Source: JAJXWB01 sp047605445 (GTDB taxonomy: Bacteria; Pseudomonadota; Alphaproteobacteria; Rhizobiales; Beijerinckiaceae). Taken from it: a stretch of 12,314 nucleotides of DNA. Both the position numbers and the translations under genes were made by a program. Positions 1 through 6,824 of this stretch are shown in pieces (within the stretch, counting starts at the first letter, position 1; every line of letters starts with the position of its first letter). Location of the stretch: contig JASGFP010000112.1 in NCBI GenBank assembly GCA_047605445.1, positions 1 to 12,314 on the forward strand. The letters are read 5' to 3'. The notes below the pieces were generated by a model, which was given only the letters and a program-made list of their open reading frames with translations, had not been told where the DNA came from and ran no database searches.

Positions 1-708
1 ATCGACGGGCGCCGGCGTTGTCGAGGCGAGAGCGAGCGCGCGCGGCGTGACGGGCGTCGCGCCTTGCGCGTTGCGGGCGGCGATGACCGCCGGGCGCACC
101 GTGATCACGGAGCCGCCCTGCGTCGGCGACGAGCCGCCGCCGCCGGGAACATGCGCGGTCACGGGCGCGTCGTCGGCGTCCCACGGCTCGAACTTCGCGA
201 CGGAATCGGGGCCGGTCGCTTCGCCGTCGAACGGCTGGAAGGTCGAGGCGAGGCCGCTTTCGTCGACATGGAACATGAGATCGGCCGCGCGCAGCCGGTC
301 GAGCCCGCCGGGCTTGTTCATGCGCGTTTCGAAGGAAGGCCGCAGCGCGACGAACGGGTCGCTCTTGGTCGAGCGCACGATCATCGGGAAATGGCCCGGC
401 CTCGGCTTCAGCTTCGCGCGCGGCGTGAGTTCGTCAGGCGCCGCGTGAAACTCCGCAGCCGGCCCGATGGCGAGCCGCGCCTCGCGCAATATGCCGCGCC
501 GCGAGCCGAAGGAGCCGAGATTGCCTGATAGCGCGGAGGACGGCACAAGCTCGCGCGGCTGCAGCGCGGCGCGCGCCTCGATCGGCGCCAGCGATGCGCC
601 GGAGGCGAAATCCTGGCCCGCGTCTGCGGTGAAGGACACGAGAAGCCCCATGCCCAGACACCACGGCGCCACCACGCCCAACGCCCAACCGATCCGCGAA
701 CGACCCAT
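1..708 (-). CDS. Exported protein of unknown function, 5' part only (runs off the left edge)
   Basis: Reading from ATG at 708 towards position 1, the frame is open for 236 codons with no stop, so the gene continues beyond the window. The N-terminus has a short basic start (MGRSR) and a hydrophobic stretch over about residues 6-28 ending in ADA, which fits a Sec signal peptide or single membrane anchor. The rest is low-complexity and rich in Ala, Pro, Arg and Gly, with a GGGGSS run near residue 191 and no enzymatic motif in the visible part. Such regions often precede the catalytic domain of secreted alphaproteobacterial cell-wall hydrolases (SleB/CwlJ or M23 type), but the domain that would decide this lies outside the window. 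The ribosome binding site is weak; an internal Met at residue 20 is a less likely start because it would cut the signal sequence. Antisense open frames over the same DNA have shadow-like composition (Arg/Ala-rich). Confidence 0.7.
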   Translation of the reverse strand, partial: MGRSRIGWALGVVAPWCLGMGLLVSFTADAGQDFASGASLAPIEARAALQPRELVPSSALSGNLGSFGSRRGILREARLAIGPAAEFHAAPDELTPRAKLKPRPGHFPMIVRSTKSDPFVALRPSFETRMNKPGGLDRLRAADLMFHVDESGLASTFQPFDGEATGPDSVAKFEPWDADDAPVTAHVPGGGGSSPTQGGSVITVRPAVIAARNAQGATPVTPRALALASTTPAPVD

Positions 709-841
709 ACGCTTGCCCGCACCGCGCGTGACCGCGGCGCGATGGCCGCAGGCAAAGGCTCGCGCCCTGCGAAAAAATTTATCCTGCATTAGGCTTGAGG
801 GAGCGTTTATGCGCGCGGTGCGGCGCCTGATCCAAAATGGG
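709..841 (-). promoter_or_regulatory. Leader and weak candidate promoter of the exported-protein gene
   Basis: This 133-bp gap separates the stop of the MpaB-like gene from the start of the exported protein, both on the minus strand. Read on the minus strand it contains TTGGAT, an 18-bp spacer and CATAAA (about 835-806), which resembles a sigma-70 pair, followed by an A/T-rich stretch near 774-782 that stands out in this GC-rich DNA. The match is weak and no operator or terminator stem is evident. Confidence 0.25.
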
Positions 842-2068
842 TCAGGTGGTCGTCAGGCCCACAAATCTCTCGCGCACTGCTGCGCCGACAGCCTTCAGCG
901 CGGCTTCGGCGCGGGCGTTCTCTTCAGATGTCTCGATCTTCACCTCGAAGCGGTGCGCGCGTGCGAGGTGAACGGATTTTTCAAAGGCTTCGAGGCCCGC
1001 CGTCGCCATGCGGCCGGCCTGTCCGGGCGCCCAGCGCCGCCAGAGGCTCTGCGCCGTATTCGCCGCGCGCAGAGCGCGCAGGCGCGCGTCGGGCCGCGCA
1101 TCGTCGTGCGTCCCGAACCATTCGGATCCCGATAGCAGCATGAAGAGCGAGCGCACGAACGCCTGCATGTCGCCGCGCTGCTGCGTGAGCGCTGCGACCG
1201 TGCGCACGCTCTCCTCCAGCAACTGGCGCCCCCATTCGCCGGCGAAAGCCTGATGCGCGACGAGCGCGCTCCACAATTCGCGTTCCTGTCGCAGCGAGCG
1301 CGCAAGCAGCGTGTCGTCGACGCCCAGCAGCCTGCCGACGTAGCGCCACAGATGCTGAAGAGCCTCGTTCTCGCCGTCGCTGAAGCGCACGCCGAGCCGC
1401 GCGAACGAGCGCAGGTTGAGATAGGAGAAGAGGCTAAGCGTCATCGCCAGCATCGTCTGGTCGATCGGCTCGCCGACGAAACCCTGAGAGAAATCCGGCA
1501 TGCGCCTCAGCCACGCGCGGATGGAGGAATGCAGCAGGCGCACGCGCAGGGTCGTCTCGAAGCCGAGTGCGCCTGGTTCCAGACCTCCCGGCTGCAGGAT
1601 GGCGGCGATGAAGGCGCCGGTCTCGCTGATGCGCGTGGCGGGATTGGCGCCGAGCCGCCCTGTCGCGCGCGTCACCAGCGTCGCGCGCGCGAACACGCCG
1701 CCGGCGAACAGCGAATGCATGAGCGAGATGCGCGAGAGGCCGACGAAGCCGAGCATGGCCTTCTGACCCGCCGCGATCGCCGAACGGTCGAGCCAGTCCG
1801 GCGGCGCGGCGACGGCCTCGATAAAGGCGCGCGCGGCGCCATCGCCTTCCGCCGCCAGCGCCCGCACGGCGGACAATTTGTCGGCGGCGCGGTCGTAGTT
1901 GCGCTCGTGCAGGGCCGCGACGGCGGCGTCGGCGAGCGGATCGCCGACGAACATCATGCGGTCGAGCAGCGCCTGCGGATAGCGCGCGCTGTAGCCGGCG
2001 TTGGTTCGATCGATCAGCTTCGTCAGGTCACGCATGTTCGAAGTGCAGACTGACGTGGGATGCGCCAT
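842..2068 (-). CDS. MpaB-family (DUF2236) oxygenase-like protein
   Basis: The predicted protein has 408 residues, counted from the Met at 2068. It matches the pattern of the DUF2236 / MpaB / latex-clearing-protein (Lcp) family, a helical fold that binds b-type haem in characterised members. Family features seen are an R-x-x-x-T segment (TRISET, about residues 145-150), then RVRLLHSSIR with His180 as the probable haem axial ligand, a GEPIDQT segment near 199-205, and the W-x-x-x-G motif near 241-245. Characterised relatives cleave polyisoprene (Lcp) or act in mycophenolic acid biosynthesis (MpaB); most bacterial members have no known substrate. The open frame extends to 2128, but that would crowd the divergent CoA-transferase start. 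The start at 2068 has AGGCGG nine bases upstream, whereas Met at 2035 has no such site. The family call is fairly sure; the function is unknown. Confidence 0.75.
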   Translation of the reverse strand: MAHPTSVCTSNMRDLTKLIDRTNAGYSARYPQALLDRMMFVGDPLADAAVAALHERNYDRAADKLSAVRALAAEGDGAARAFIEAVAAPPDWLDRSAIAAGQKAMLGFVGLSRISLMHSLFAGGVFARATLVTRATGRLGANPATRISETGAFIAAILQPGGLEPGALGFETTLRVRLLHSSIRAWLRRMPDFSQGFVGEPIDQTMLAMTLSLFSYLNLRSFARLGVRFSDGENEALQHLWRYVGRLLGVDDTLLARSLRQERELWSALVAHQAFAGEWGRQLLEESVRTVAALTQQRGDMQAFVRSLFMLLSGSEWFGTHDDARPDARLRALRAANTAQSLWRRWAPGQAGRMATAGLEAFEKSVHLARAHRFEVKIETSEENARAEAALKAVGAAVRERFVGLTTT

Positions 2069-2081
2069 GCGTAAAGTCCGC

Positions 2082-2110
2082 CTGTCGCGCGCCGCGCCCG
2101 CTGCTACACT
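2082..2110 (+). promoter_or_regulatory. Candidate promoter of the CoA-transferase gene
   Basis: TACACT at 2105-2110 is a reasonable -10 box (4 of 6 to TATAAT), preceded at 17 bp by CTGTCG, a poor -35. It lies in the 62-bp divergent gap between the MpaB-like gene and the CoA-transferase. It would give a leader of about 15 bases containing GGGAGG (2120-2125) just before the GTG start. Confidence 0.3.
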
Positions 2111-2130
2111 GCGCGAAAAGGGAGGCAACC

Positions 2131-3354
2131 GTGACGCAGCAAAAGCCGCCGGGCCCGCTTTCGGGCGTGCGCATCATCGACATGACCGCGGTCGTACTCG
2201 GCCCGCTGGCGACGCAGGTTCTGGGCGACTACGGCGCCGACGTCATCAAGGTCGAACCGCTCGAAGGCGATCTGATGCGCGCCAACGGCGCGCAGAAGGC
2301 GGACGGCTCGACGGCGGGCCTCAGCTCCATCTTTCTCGCCATCAACCGCAACAAGCGCTCGCTGGCGATAGACCTGAAGAAAGAAGAGGGCCGCGCCGCC
2401 GTGCGCAAACTCGTGCGCGGCGCGGATGTCTTTGTTCACAACATGCGCGTCGAGGCGGTCGAGCGGCTGGGTTTCGGCTATGCGGCGCTCAGCGCCGAAA
2501 AGCCCGACCTCGTCTATTGCGTGGCGACGGGCTTCGGGCAGGACGGCCCGGATCGCGCGCGGCCGGCTTTCGATGACGTCATCCAGGCGGCGAGCGGCCT
2601 TGCATCCATCGCCAACGTCTACGCCGAGCGGCCCGACTATGTGTCGAGCCTGATCGCCGACAAGACGACGGGTCTTGCGCTCGTCAACGCCGTGCTCGCC
2701 GCGCTGTTTCATCGCGAGCGCTCAGGGCAGGGGCAATATGTCGAGACGCCGATGCTGGAGACAATGGCCTCTTTCGTGCTCGCCGAACACATGGGCGGCA
2801 TGACTTTCGAGCCGCCCGAAGGCGCGGCGGGCTACGCGCGGCTGATGCAGGGCGGCCGGCGGCCGATGCGCACGAAGGACGGCTGGCTCGCGCTGCTGCC
2901 CTACACCGCCGAACATTGGACGGCATTCGTGTCCGAGATCGACCGTCTCGATCTCGTGCCCATCGCCACCGACCGCATCGCGCGCAACAGACACATTCAG
3001 GAACTCTATGGCGCCATGCGCGACGCGCTCGAACGGCGCACGACGGAGGAATGGCTCGAAACCTGCGACCGGCTCGATATTCCCGCAACGCGTCTCTACG
3101 GCCTCGATGATCTCTTCGATCATCCGCATCTGGCGGCGACGAATTTCTTCGAGCTGCGCGATCATCCCGCCGTCGGAAAAATCCGCGTCACGCGTCCACC
3201 GACGAAATTCGAAAAGACCCCCGCGACGATCGCTCGCCACGCGCCGCGCCTCGGCGAGCATACGCGCGAGCTCTTGCGGGAAGGCGGTCTGGACGAGGGC
3301 GAAATCGCCGCGCTGATCGGGAGCGGCGTGGCGCGCGACGCTAGCGCGCCGTGA
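2131..3354 (+). CDS. CaiB/BaiF (class III) CoA-transferase family protein
   Basis: This 407-residue protein has the hallmarks of family III CoA-transferases, which move CoA between carboxylic acids through an aspartyl-CoA intermediate (formyl-CoA:oxalate, carnitine, bile-acid and succinyl-CoA-dependent enzymes). Seen are the N-terminal SGVRIIDMT and the GDYGADVIKVEP segment (about 32-43), the NRNKRSLAIDL motif (72-82), and FDDVIQAASG (147-156). The segment ADKTTG (176-181) places the expected catalytic aspartate at Asp177, followed by the usual AALFHRERSGQGQYVE. The C-terminal PPTKFEKTP and LGEHTRE are also typical. The start is GTG with GGGAGG six bases upstream. Length is normal for the family. 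The substrate cannot be read from sequence, and Frc is not implied. Its 3' end overlaps the convergent methyltransferase gene. Confidence 0.9.
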   Translation: MTQQKPPGPLSGVRIIDMTAVVLGPLATQVLGDYGADVIKVEPLEGDLMRANGAQKADGSTAGLSSIFLAINRNKRSLAIDLKKEEGRAAVRKLVRGADVFVHNMRVEAVERLGFGYAALSAEKPDLVYCVATGFGQDGPDRARPAFDDVIQAASGLASIANVYAERPDYVSSLIADKTTGLALVNAVLAALFHRERSGQGQYVETPMLETMASFVLAEHMGGMTFEPPEGAAGYARLMQGGRRPMRTKDGWLALLPYTAEHWTAFVSEIDRLDLVPIATDRIARNRHIQELYGAMRDALERRTTEEWLETCDRLDIPATRLYGLDDLFDHPHLAATNFFELRDHPAVGKIRVTRPPTKFEKTPATIARHAPRLGEHTRELLREGGLDEGEIAALIGSGVARDASAP

Positions 3355-4147
3355 CGACCAGCGCGCGCATGCGCGCCTCGATTGCGCCGGAGCCGAATTT
3401 TGCGGCGAGCGCCGCGGCGACCGCGTCGGTCGCTTCGTCGAGACGGTTCGTGTCGCGCACCTCGATCTCGTTGCGCAGCGGCGTGCCCTGGCAGATGCCG
3501 ATGGCCGCCGCGCGCGGACTCGGCGCGCGGCCGATCTTTTCAAGCGTCTCGATTTCCATGTTCACGAAACCCGCTTGCGCCAGCGCTGCGCGAATGGCGG
3601 CGGAATCGTTGTAGCCATAAGGCACACGCGCGAAAAATGTCGGCGGATCGTCAGGAAAGACCGCCGCCAGCGCCTGCGTGGCGACGAGCGCGAAGACGTT
3701 CGACTCCAGCGTGTCCCAGACATTGAAAAGATAGACGCCGCCGGGCGCGAGCACGCGTCGCGTTTCGGCGAAGCCTCGTGTCTTGTCCGGCAGGAACATC
3801 ACGCCGAACTGGCAGACGACGGCGTTGAAGGCGCGATCCTCGAAGGGCAGCGCGGCGGCGTCGGCTACCTGCCATTCGATGCGGCGCCCCGTCATGCGCG
3901 CGGCGGAAACGTCGAGCATCGCCTGGTTGAGATCGCTCGCCACGATGGAGACGGCGGCGGGCAGCGCCCGCGCCATCGCGCGCGTCACGGCGCCTGACCC
4001 CGCCGCGATCTCCAGCACCCGGCCGCGTCTCACGCCGCCCAGTCGCCGCACGAGATCGTCCGCATAGGGCGCAAACCAGATCGGCACGAGATATTCGTCG
4101 TAGATCGCCGGGATCGACCCGGCGAACGCCATGTCGCCGCCCGCCAT
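3341..4147 (-). CDS. Class I SAM-dependent methyltransferase (Methyltransf_11 type)
   Basis: The protein has 268 residues. The SAM-binding glycine loop is VLEIAAGSG (residues 44-52), the acidic residue at the end of strand 2 is Asp72 in ASDLN, motif II is DAAALPFED (96-104), and RRVLAPGGVYLF (130-141) is the post-III motif. These are typical of small-molecule methyltransferases of the UbiE/Methyltransf_11 group. The acceptor is unknown. The start ATG at 4147 has GGAGG six bases upstream; Met6 is less favoured. The last 14 bp overlap, tail to tail, the end of the CoA-transferase gene, so their transcripts would be complementary at the 3' ends. It may act on a metabolite related to the neighbours, but nothing in the sequence proves it. 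Confidence 0.85.
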   Translation of the reverse strand: MAGGDMAFAGSIPAIYDEYLVPIWFAPYADDLVRRLGGVRRGRVLEIAAGSGAVTRAMARALPAAVSIVASDLNQAMLDVSAARMTGRRIEWQVADAAALPFEDRAFNAVVCQFGVMFLPDKTRGFAETRRVLAPGGVYLFNVWDTLESNVFALVATQALAAVFPDDPPTFFARVPYGYNDSAAIRAALAQAGFVNMEIETLEKIGRAPSPRAAAIGICQGTPLRNEIEVRDTNRLDEATDAVAAALAAKFGSGAIEARMRALVVTAR

Positions 4148-4257
4148 CGTGCGCCTCCGTTTCGGGTCCAGATAGGCCGGCGTTCACCCGAATCGAGTGG
4201 CCGCGCGTGTGCGGCGCAGCACTTTCATGGCGCGCAGAAGCGGATTTTCTGTCGCCG

Positions 4258-4269
4258 GTCTCGCGAGAC
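4258..4269. repeat. 12-bp perfect palindrome in a divergent promoter region
   Basis: GTCTCGCGAGAC is fully self-complementary. It sits in the 159-bp gap (4148-4306) between the divergently transcribed methyltransferase and SH3-like genes, 37 bp before the latter's start. It could be an operator. At this GC content several 12-bp perfect palindromes are expected by chance in 12 kb, so position is the only reason to note it. Nothing else is recognisable in the gap apart from GAGGG (4295-4299), the likely ribosome binding site. Confidence 0.25.
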
Positions 4270-4306
4270 ACAAGAAGCTGCCGGCAGTGCGCATGAGGGT
4301 TCAGGA

Positions 4307-4660
4307 ATGAAGATCAATCTCGCCCGCCTGATCGTCAGCCTCGCCGCAGTTGCGCTCCTCGCGCCGCGCGCCGCCGCGCCGGCGCGGGCGGAAGTCTTTC
4401 ATATCTGCTCGGTGCGCGAGACGAAGGACGGCTTCGTGGCCTTGCGCGCCGCACCGCGGAAAGACGCGCCTGTCGTCGCCAAGATGGTCCCCGGCCAAAT
4501 GACCATGCTGGACGTGAAGAACTACAAGCCGGTGAAATCCGGAAACTGGGTGCGCCTCTCGTGGTATCCGGGCGAGACCATGCCCGATCCTGGCGAACCC
4601 GGCTACGACAAGGTGAAACGTGGCTGGACGAGCTACGAACTGATCGACGATTGCGGCTGA
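4307..4660 (+). CDS. Small secreted SH3-like domain protein
   Basis: This 117-residue protein starts with a clear Sec signal peptide: MKINLAR, then a hydrophobic core over about 9-20, with probable cleavage after ARA at residue 28. The mature part of about 89 residues resembles a bacterial SH3 (SH3_3-like) fold: FVALRAAPRKDAPVVAKM, then a W-V-R-L strand (81-84), and a final GWTSYELI. The two Cys of the mature protein (34 and 116) bracket the domain and could form a disulfide in the periplasm. Such proteins often bind peptidoglycan or serve as periplasmic adaptors; no catalytic motif is present. GAGGG lies seven bases before the ATG. It is followed after 7 bp by a convergent hydrolase gene, so it appears monocistronic. 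Confidence 0.75.
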   Translation: MKINLARLIVSLAAVALLAPRAAAPARAEVFHICSVRETKDGFVALRAAPRKDAPVVAKMVPGQMTMLDVKNYKPVKSGNWVRLSWYPGETMPDPGEPGYDKVKRGWTSYELIDDCG

Positions 4661-4667
4661 CCGCCGC

Positions 4668-5201
4668 TCACTTCACCAGCACGGAAATTTCCTTGAAGCG
4701 CGGGTGGCGCGCATCGCCGACCCATTCGAACAGGACCATCTCGGTTGTCACGATGGTCGCGCCGGCCTGCGCCATACGCCGAAGCGCGACGCGCTTGCTA
4801 TGCGCCTTGCGCGAGCCCACCGCATCCGCGACGACATAGACTTGGCGCCCGGCCTCGATCAGCCCGAGCACGGTCTGCAGCACGCAGATATGCGCCTCGC
4901 ATCCGGTCACAATCAGCGCATGGCCGGCCAGCAACCGCTCGAGAAAACCCGGCGCGCGCGTGGAATCGAACGTGGTCTTTTCGATCAGCCTGTCGGGTGG
5001 CGGCGCGAGTTCCGGAACCATATGCCCAAGGCCCTTGGGATATTGCTCGGTATAGAGCGTCGGAACGCCGAGAATTTCGGCGCCGCGCACGAGCCGCTGC
5101 GCATTGGCGATGGCCTCGGCCGCGGCGTCGATTGCGGGCGTCAGGCGCATCTGAAAATCGATCACCAGCAGCGTCGAGGATTTCGCGTCGAGCGTCAGCA
5201 T
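4668..5201 (-). CDS. Isochorismatase-family cysteine hydrolase
   Basis: The protein has 177 residues from ATG at 5201, which has GGGGAG upstream. The alpha/beta hydrolase-like isochorismatase fold (cysteine hydrolase superfamily) is shown by LLVIDFQ near the N-terminus with Asp15, EKTTFDS with Lys75, and VTGCEAHICVLQT with the nucleophile Cys106. These three form the Asp-Lys-Cys triad, so the enzyme looks active. The family includes isochorismatases, nicotinamidases and N-carbamoyl amide hydrolases. The short length and the EQYPKGLGH segment resemble the YcaC/hydrolase branch, whose substrates are largely unknown, so isochorismate need not be the substrate. It is divergent from the AbfD/HpaB-like flavoprotein, with 83 bp shared between them. 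An open frame extending upstream to 5327 would run into that gene and is not used. Confidence 0.88.
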   Translation of the reverse strand: MLTLDAKSSTLLVIDFQMRLTPAIDAAAEAIANAQRLVRGAEILGVPTLYTEQYPKGLGHMVPELAPPPDRLIEKTTFDSTRAPGFLERLLAGHALIVTGCEAHICVLQTVLGLIEAGRQVYVVADAVGSRKAHSKRVALRRMAQAGATIVTTEMVLFEWVGDARHPRFKEISVLVK

Positions 5202-5227
5202 GGTTCTTCTCCCCGGTCGCAGCGCGA

Positions 5228-5256
5228 TTGACTTCGCTTCCACCCCGCCGGATTCT
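5228..5256 (+). promoter_or_regulatory. Candidate sigma-70 promoter of the AbfD/HpaB-like gene
   Basis: TTGACT (5228-5233) matches the -35 consensus at five of six positions and is followed after 17 bp by GATTCT (5251-5256), a weak -10. Initiation near 5263 would give a short leader of about 20 bases containing GGAGG (5274-5278), six bases before the ATG. It lies in the gap shared with the divergent hydrolase gene. Confidence 0.45.
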
Positions 5257-5284
5257 AGCCGACAAGACGCGCGGGAGGAACGCC

Positions 5285-6805
5285 ATGCTGATGAACGCCG
5301 CCGACTATCGGGAGTCGCTGCGCGCATACAGGCCGCGCGTCTTTGTCGAGGGCAGGCTCATCGACAGCGTCGCCGACGAGCCGCTGCTCGCGCCGGGCGT
5401 CGCGGGCGTCGGCGTCACCTACGATTTCGCGCATGTCGAAGCGCACAAGAAGCTGATGACGGCGGTGCAGCCGACATCCGGCAGGACCGTCAACCGTATG
5501 GTCCATGTCAGCGGAAATTCCGCCGATCTTCTGGCAAAACTCGAAGCCGTGCGCCTCGTGTGCAAGATGTCGGGCTGCGCACAGCGGTATCTCACGCATG
5601 ATGCGCTCAACGGCATCTATCAGGCGACGCGCCGCGCCGACGATGCGCACGCCACCGACTACAGCCAGCGCTTTCTGAATTACCTGCACGATGTGCAGGA
5701 GCGCGATCTGACGCTTGGCGTCGCCATGACCGACGCCAAGGGCGACCGCTCGCTACGGCCGGGCAGGCAGCAGAATCGCGACGTCTACGTTCACATCAAG
5801 GAGCGGCGCAAGGACGGCGTGGTCATTCGCGGGACGAAGGCCATCGTCACCGGCGCTCCCTACATGCACGAATTCCTCGTCATGCCCTGCCGCACGCACA
5901 CGCCGGAAGATGCGGATTTCGCGATCTGCTGCGCGGTGCCCGTCGACGCGCCCGGCGTGACCATCGTCGCGAAACGCGCAGGCAGGCCGGGCGATTCCGG
6001 CGCGCCGTTCTCCGTGAAATACGGGCAATCCGTCGGCGTCGTCATCTTCGATGACGTTTTCGTGCCGCACGAGCGCGTGTTCATGGCGGGCGAGACGGAA
6101 GAGGCGGGCTTTCTCACGACCTCCTACGCCACACATCATCGCCATTCCTGCATCGGCGCCCGCGCGGGCTTCGGCGATCTCCTGATCGGCGCCGGCGCGC
6201 ACATGATCGAGGCCAACGGCCTCGATCCCGACCGGCACGCCCATATCCGCGAAGCCATGGTCGATCTCATCACCATCGTCGAAAGTTTTTTCGCCTGCGG
6301 CGTGGCGGCGTCCGTCTATTGCACGCAGGATCCGACCGGCTCCGTCATGCCGGACGCGGTTTTCTCCAACATCGGCAAACTGCTGCTGGCGACGAAAATC
6401 TACGACATGCACAAGCTCGCCCATTACGTCTCGGGCGGGCTGGTCGTGGCGCTGCCGGGACCGGAAGAAGACCACAACCCCGAAACGGCGGCCTCGCTCG
6501 CCGCCGTGCTCGGCGGCCGCGCCGACATTCCCGCCGACAAACGCATGGAAATGGCGCGGCTCATCGGCGATCTCACCGTGTCCGATCAGGCGGGCTGGAT
6601 GTCGGTCATCTCGCTGCACGGCGGCGGGTCGCCGGAGGCGATGAAGCGCGAGATCTGGCGCAACTATCCCGTGCAGGAAAAGAAGGACCTGATCGACGCG
6701 CTGCTCGACCGCGGCGTGCTGGAAACGGGAGCGCGTGTGTCAAAACAGCCAGGGCGCTGCTGTGTGCAAGGCTGCGAGACGCCGGCAAACGAGGCGGCGG
6801 AGTAG
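5285..6805 (+). CDS. Flavoprotein of the HpaB / 4-hydroxybutyryl-CoA dehydratase (AbfD) superfamily with altered cluster ligands
   Basis: The 506-residue protein aligns, by memory, along its whole length with clostridial 4-hydroxybutyryl-CoA dehydratase/vinylacetyl-CoA isomerase: MLMNAADYRESLR at the start, AMTDAKGDRSL (147-157), IRGTKAIVTG (181-190), VVIFDDVFVP (252-261), and LHGGGSP (444-450). HpaB-type flavin monooxygenases share the fold but look less similar. AbfD binds a [4Fe-4S] cluster through Cys99, Cys103, His292 and Cys299. Here Cys98 and His285 are kept, but Tyr102 and Ala292 replace the other two Cys. Cys289 stands where AbfD has Tyr296, and Val250 where it has Glu257; Thr189 (AbfD Thr190) is kept. 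A normal AbfD reaction is therefore doubtful. It may be a flavin-only oxidoreductase or dehydratase on a CoA ester or phenol. The C-terminus carries CCVQGC (492-497), absent from AbfD as I recall it. The start has a strong GGAGG. The frame continues upstream, but only over the divergent gene. Confidence 0.8.
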   Translation: MLMNAADYRESLRAYRPRVFVEGRLIDSVADEPLLAPGVAGVGVTYDFAHVEAHKKLMTAVQPTSGRTVNRMVHVSGNSADLLAKLEAVRLVCKMSGCAQRYLTHDALNGIYQATRRADDAHATDYSQRFLNYLHDVQERDLTLGVAMTDAKGDRSLRPGRQQNRDVYVHIKERRKDGVVIRGTKAIVTGAPYMHEFLVMPCRTHTPEDADFAICCAVPVDAPGVTIVAKRAGRPGDSGAPFSVKYGQSVGVVIFDDVFVPHERVFMAGETEEAGFLTTSYATHHRHSCIGARAGFGDLLIGAGAHMIEANGLDPDRHAHIREAMVDLITIVESFFACGVAASVYCTQDPTGSVMPDAVFSNIGKLLLATKIYDMHKLAHYVSGGLVVALPGPEEDHNPETAASLAAVLGGRADIPADKRMEMARLIGDLTVSDQAGWMSVISLHGGGSPEAMKREIWRNYPVQEKKDLIDALLDRGVLETGARVSKQPGRCCVQGCETPANEAAE

Positions 6806-6824
6806 ACTCGCGGTCCACTCGAAC

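Noticed and set aside
1253..2053. A 266-codon plus-strand open frame opposite the MpaB-like gene
   Set aside because: Composition is that of an antisense shadow, and the minus-strand frame has family motifs.
4258..4269. The 12-bp palindrome as evidence of a specific regulator
   Set aside because: At roughly two-thirds GC about five such perfect palindromes are expected by chance in a window this size; it is listed only as a weak site.
4745..5284. N-terminal extension of 180 residues on the AbfD/HpaB-like protein
   Set aside because: The extension is the antisense of the hydrolase gene with Arg/Ala-rich composition; a strong GGAGG and the family-typical N-terminus place the start at 5285.
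5753..6619. A 288-codon minus-strand open frame inside the AbfD/HpaB-like gene
   Set aside because: His/Asp/Arg-rich antisense of a conserved coding frame, with no domain.
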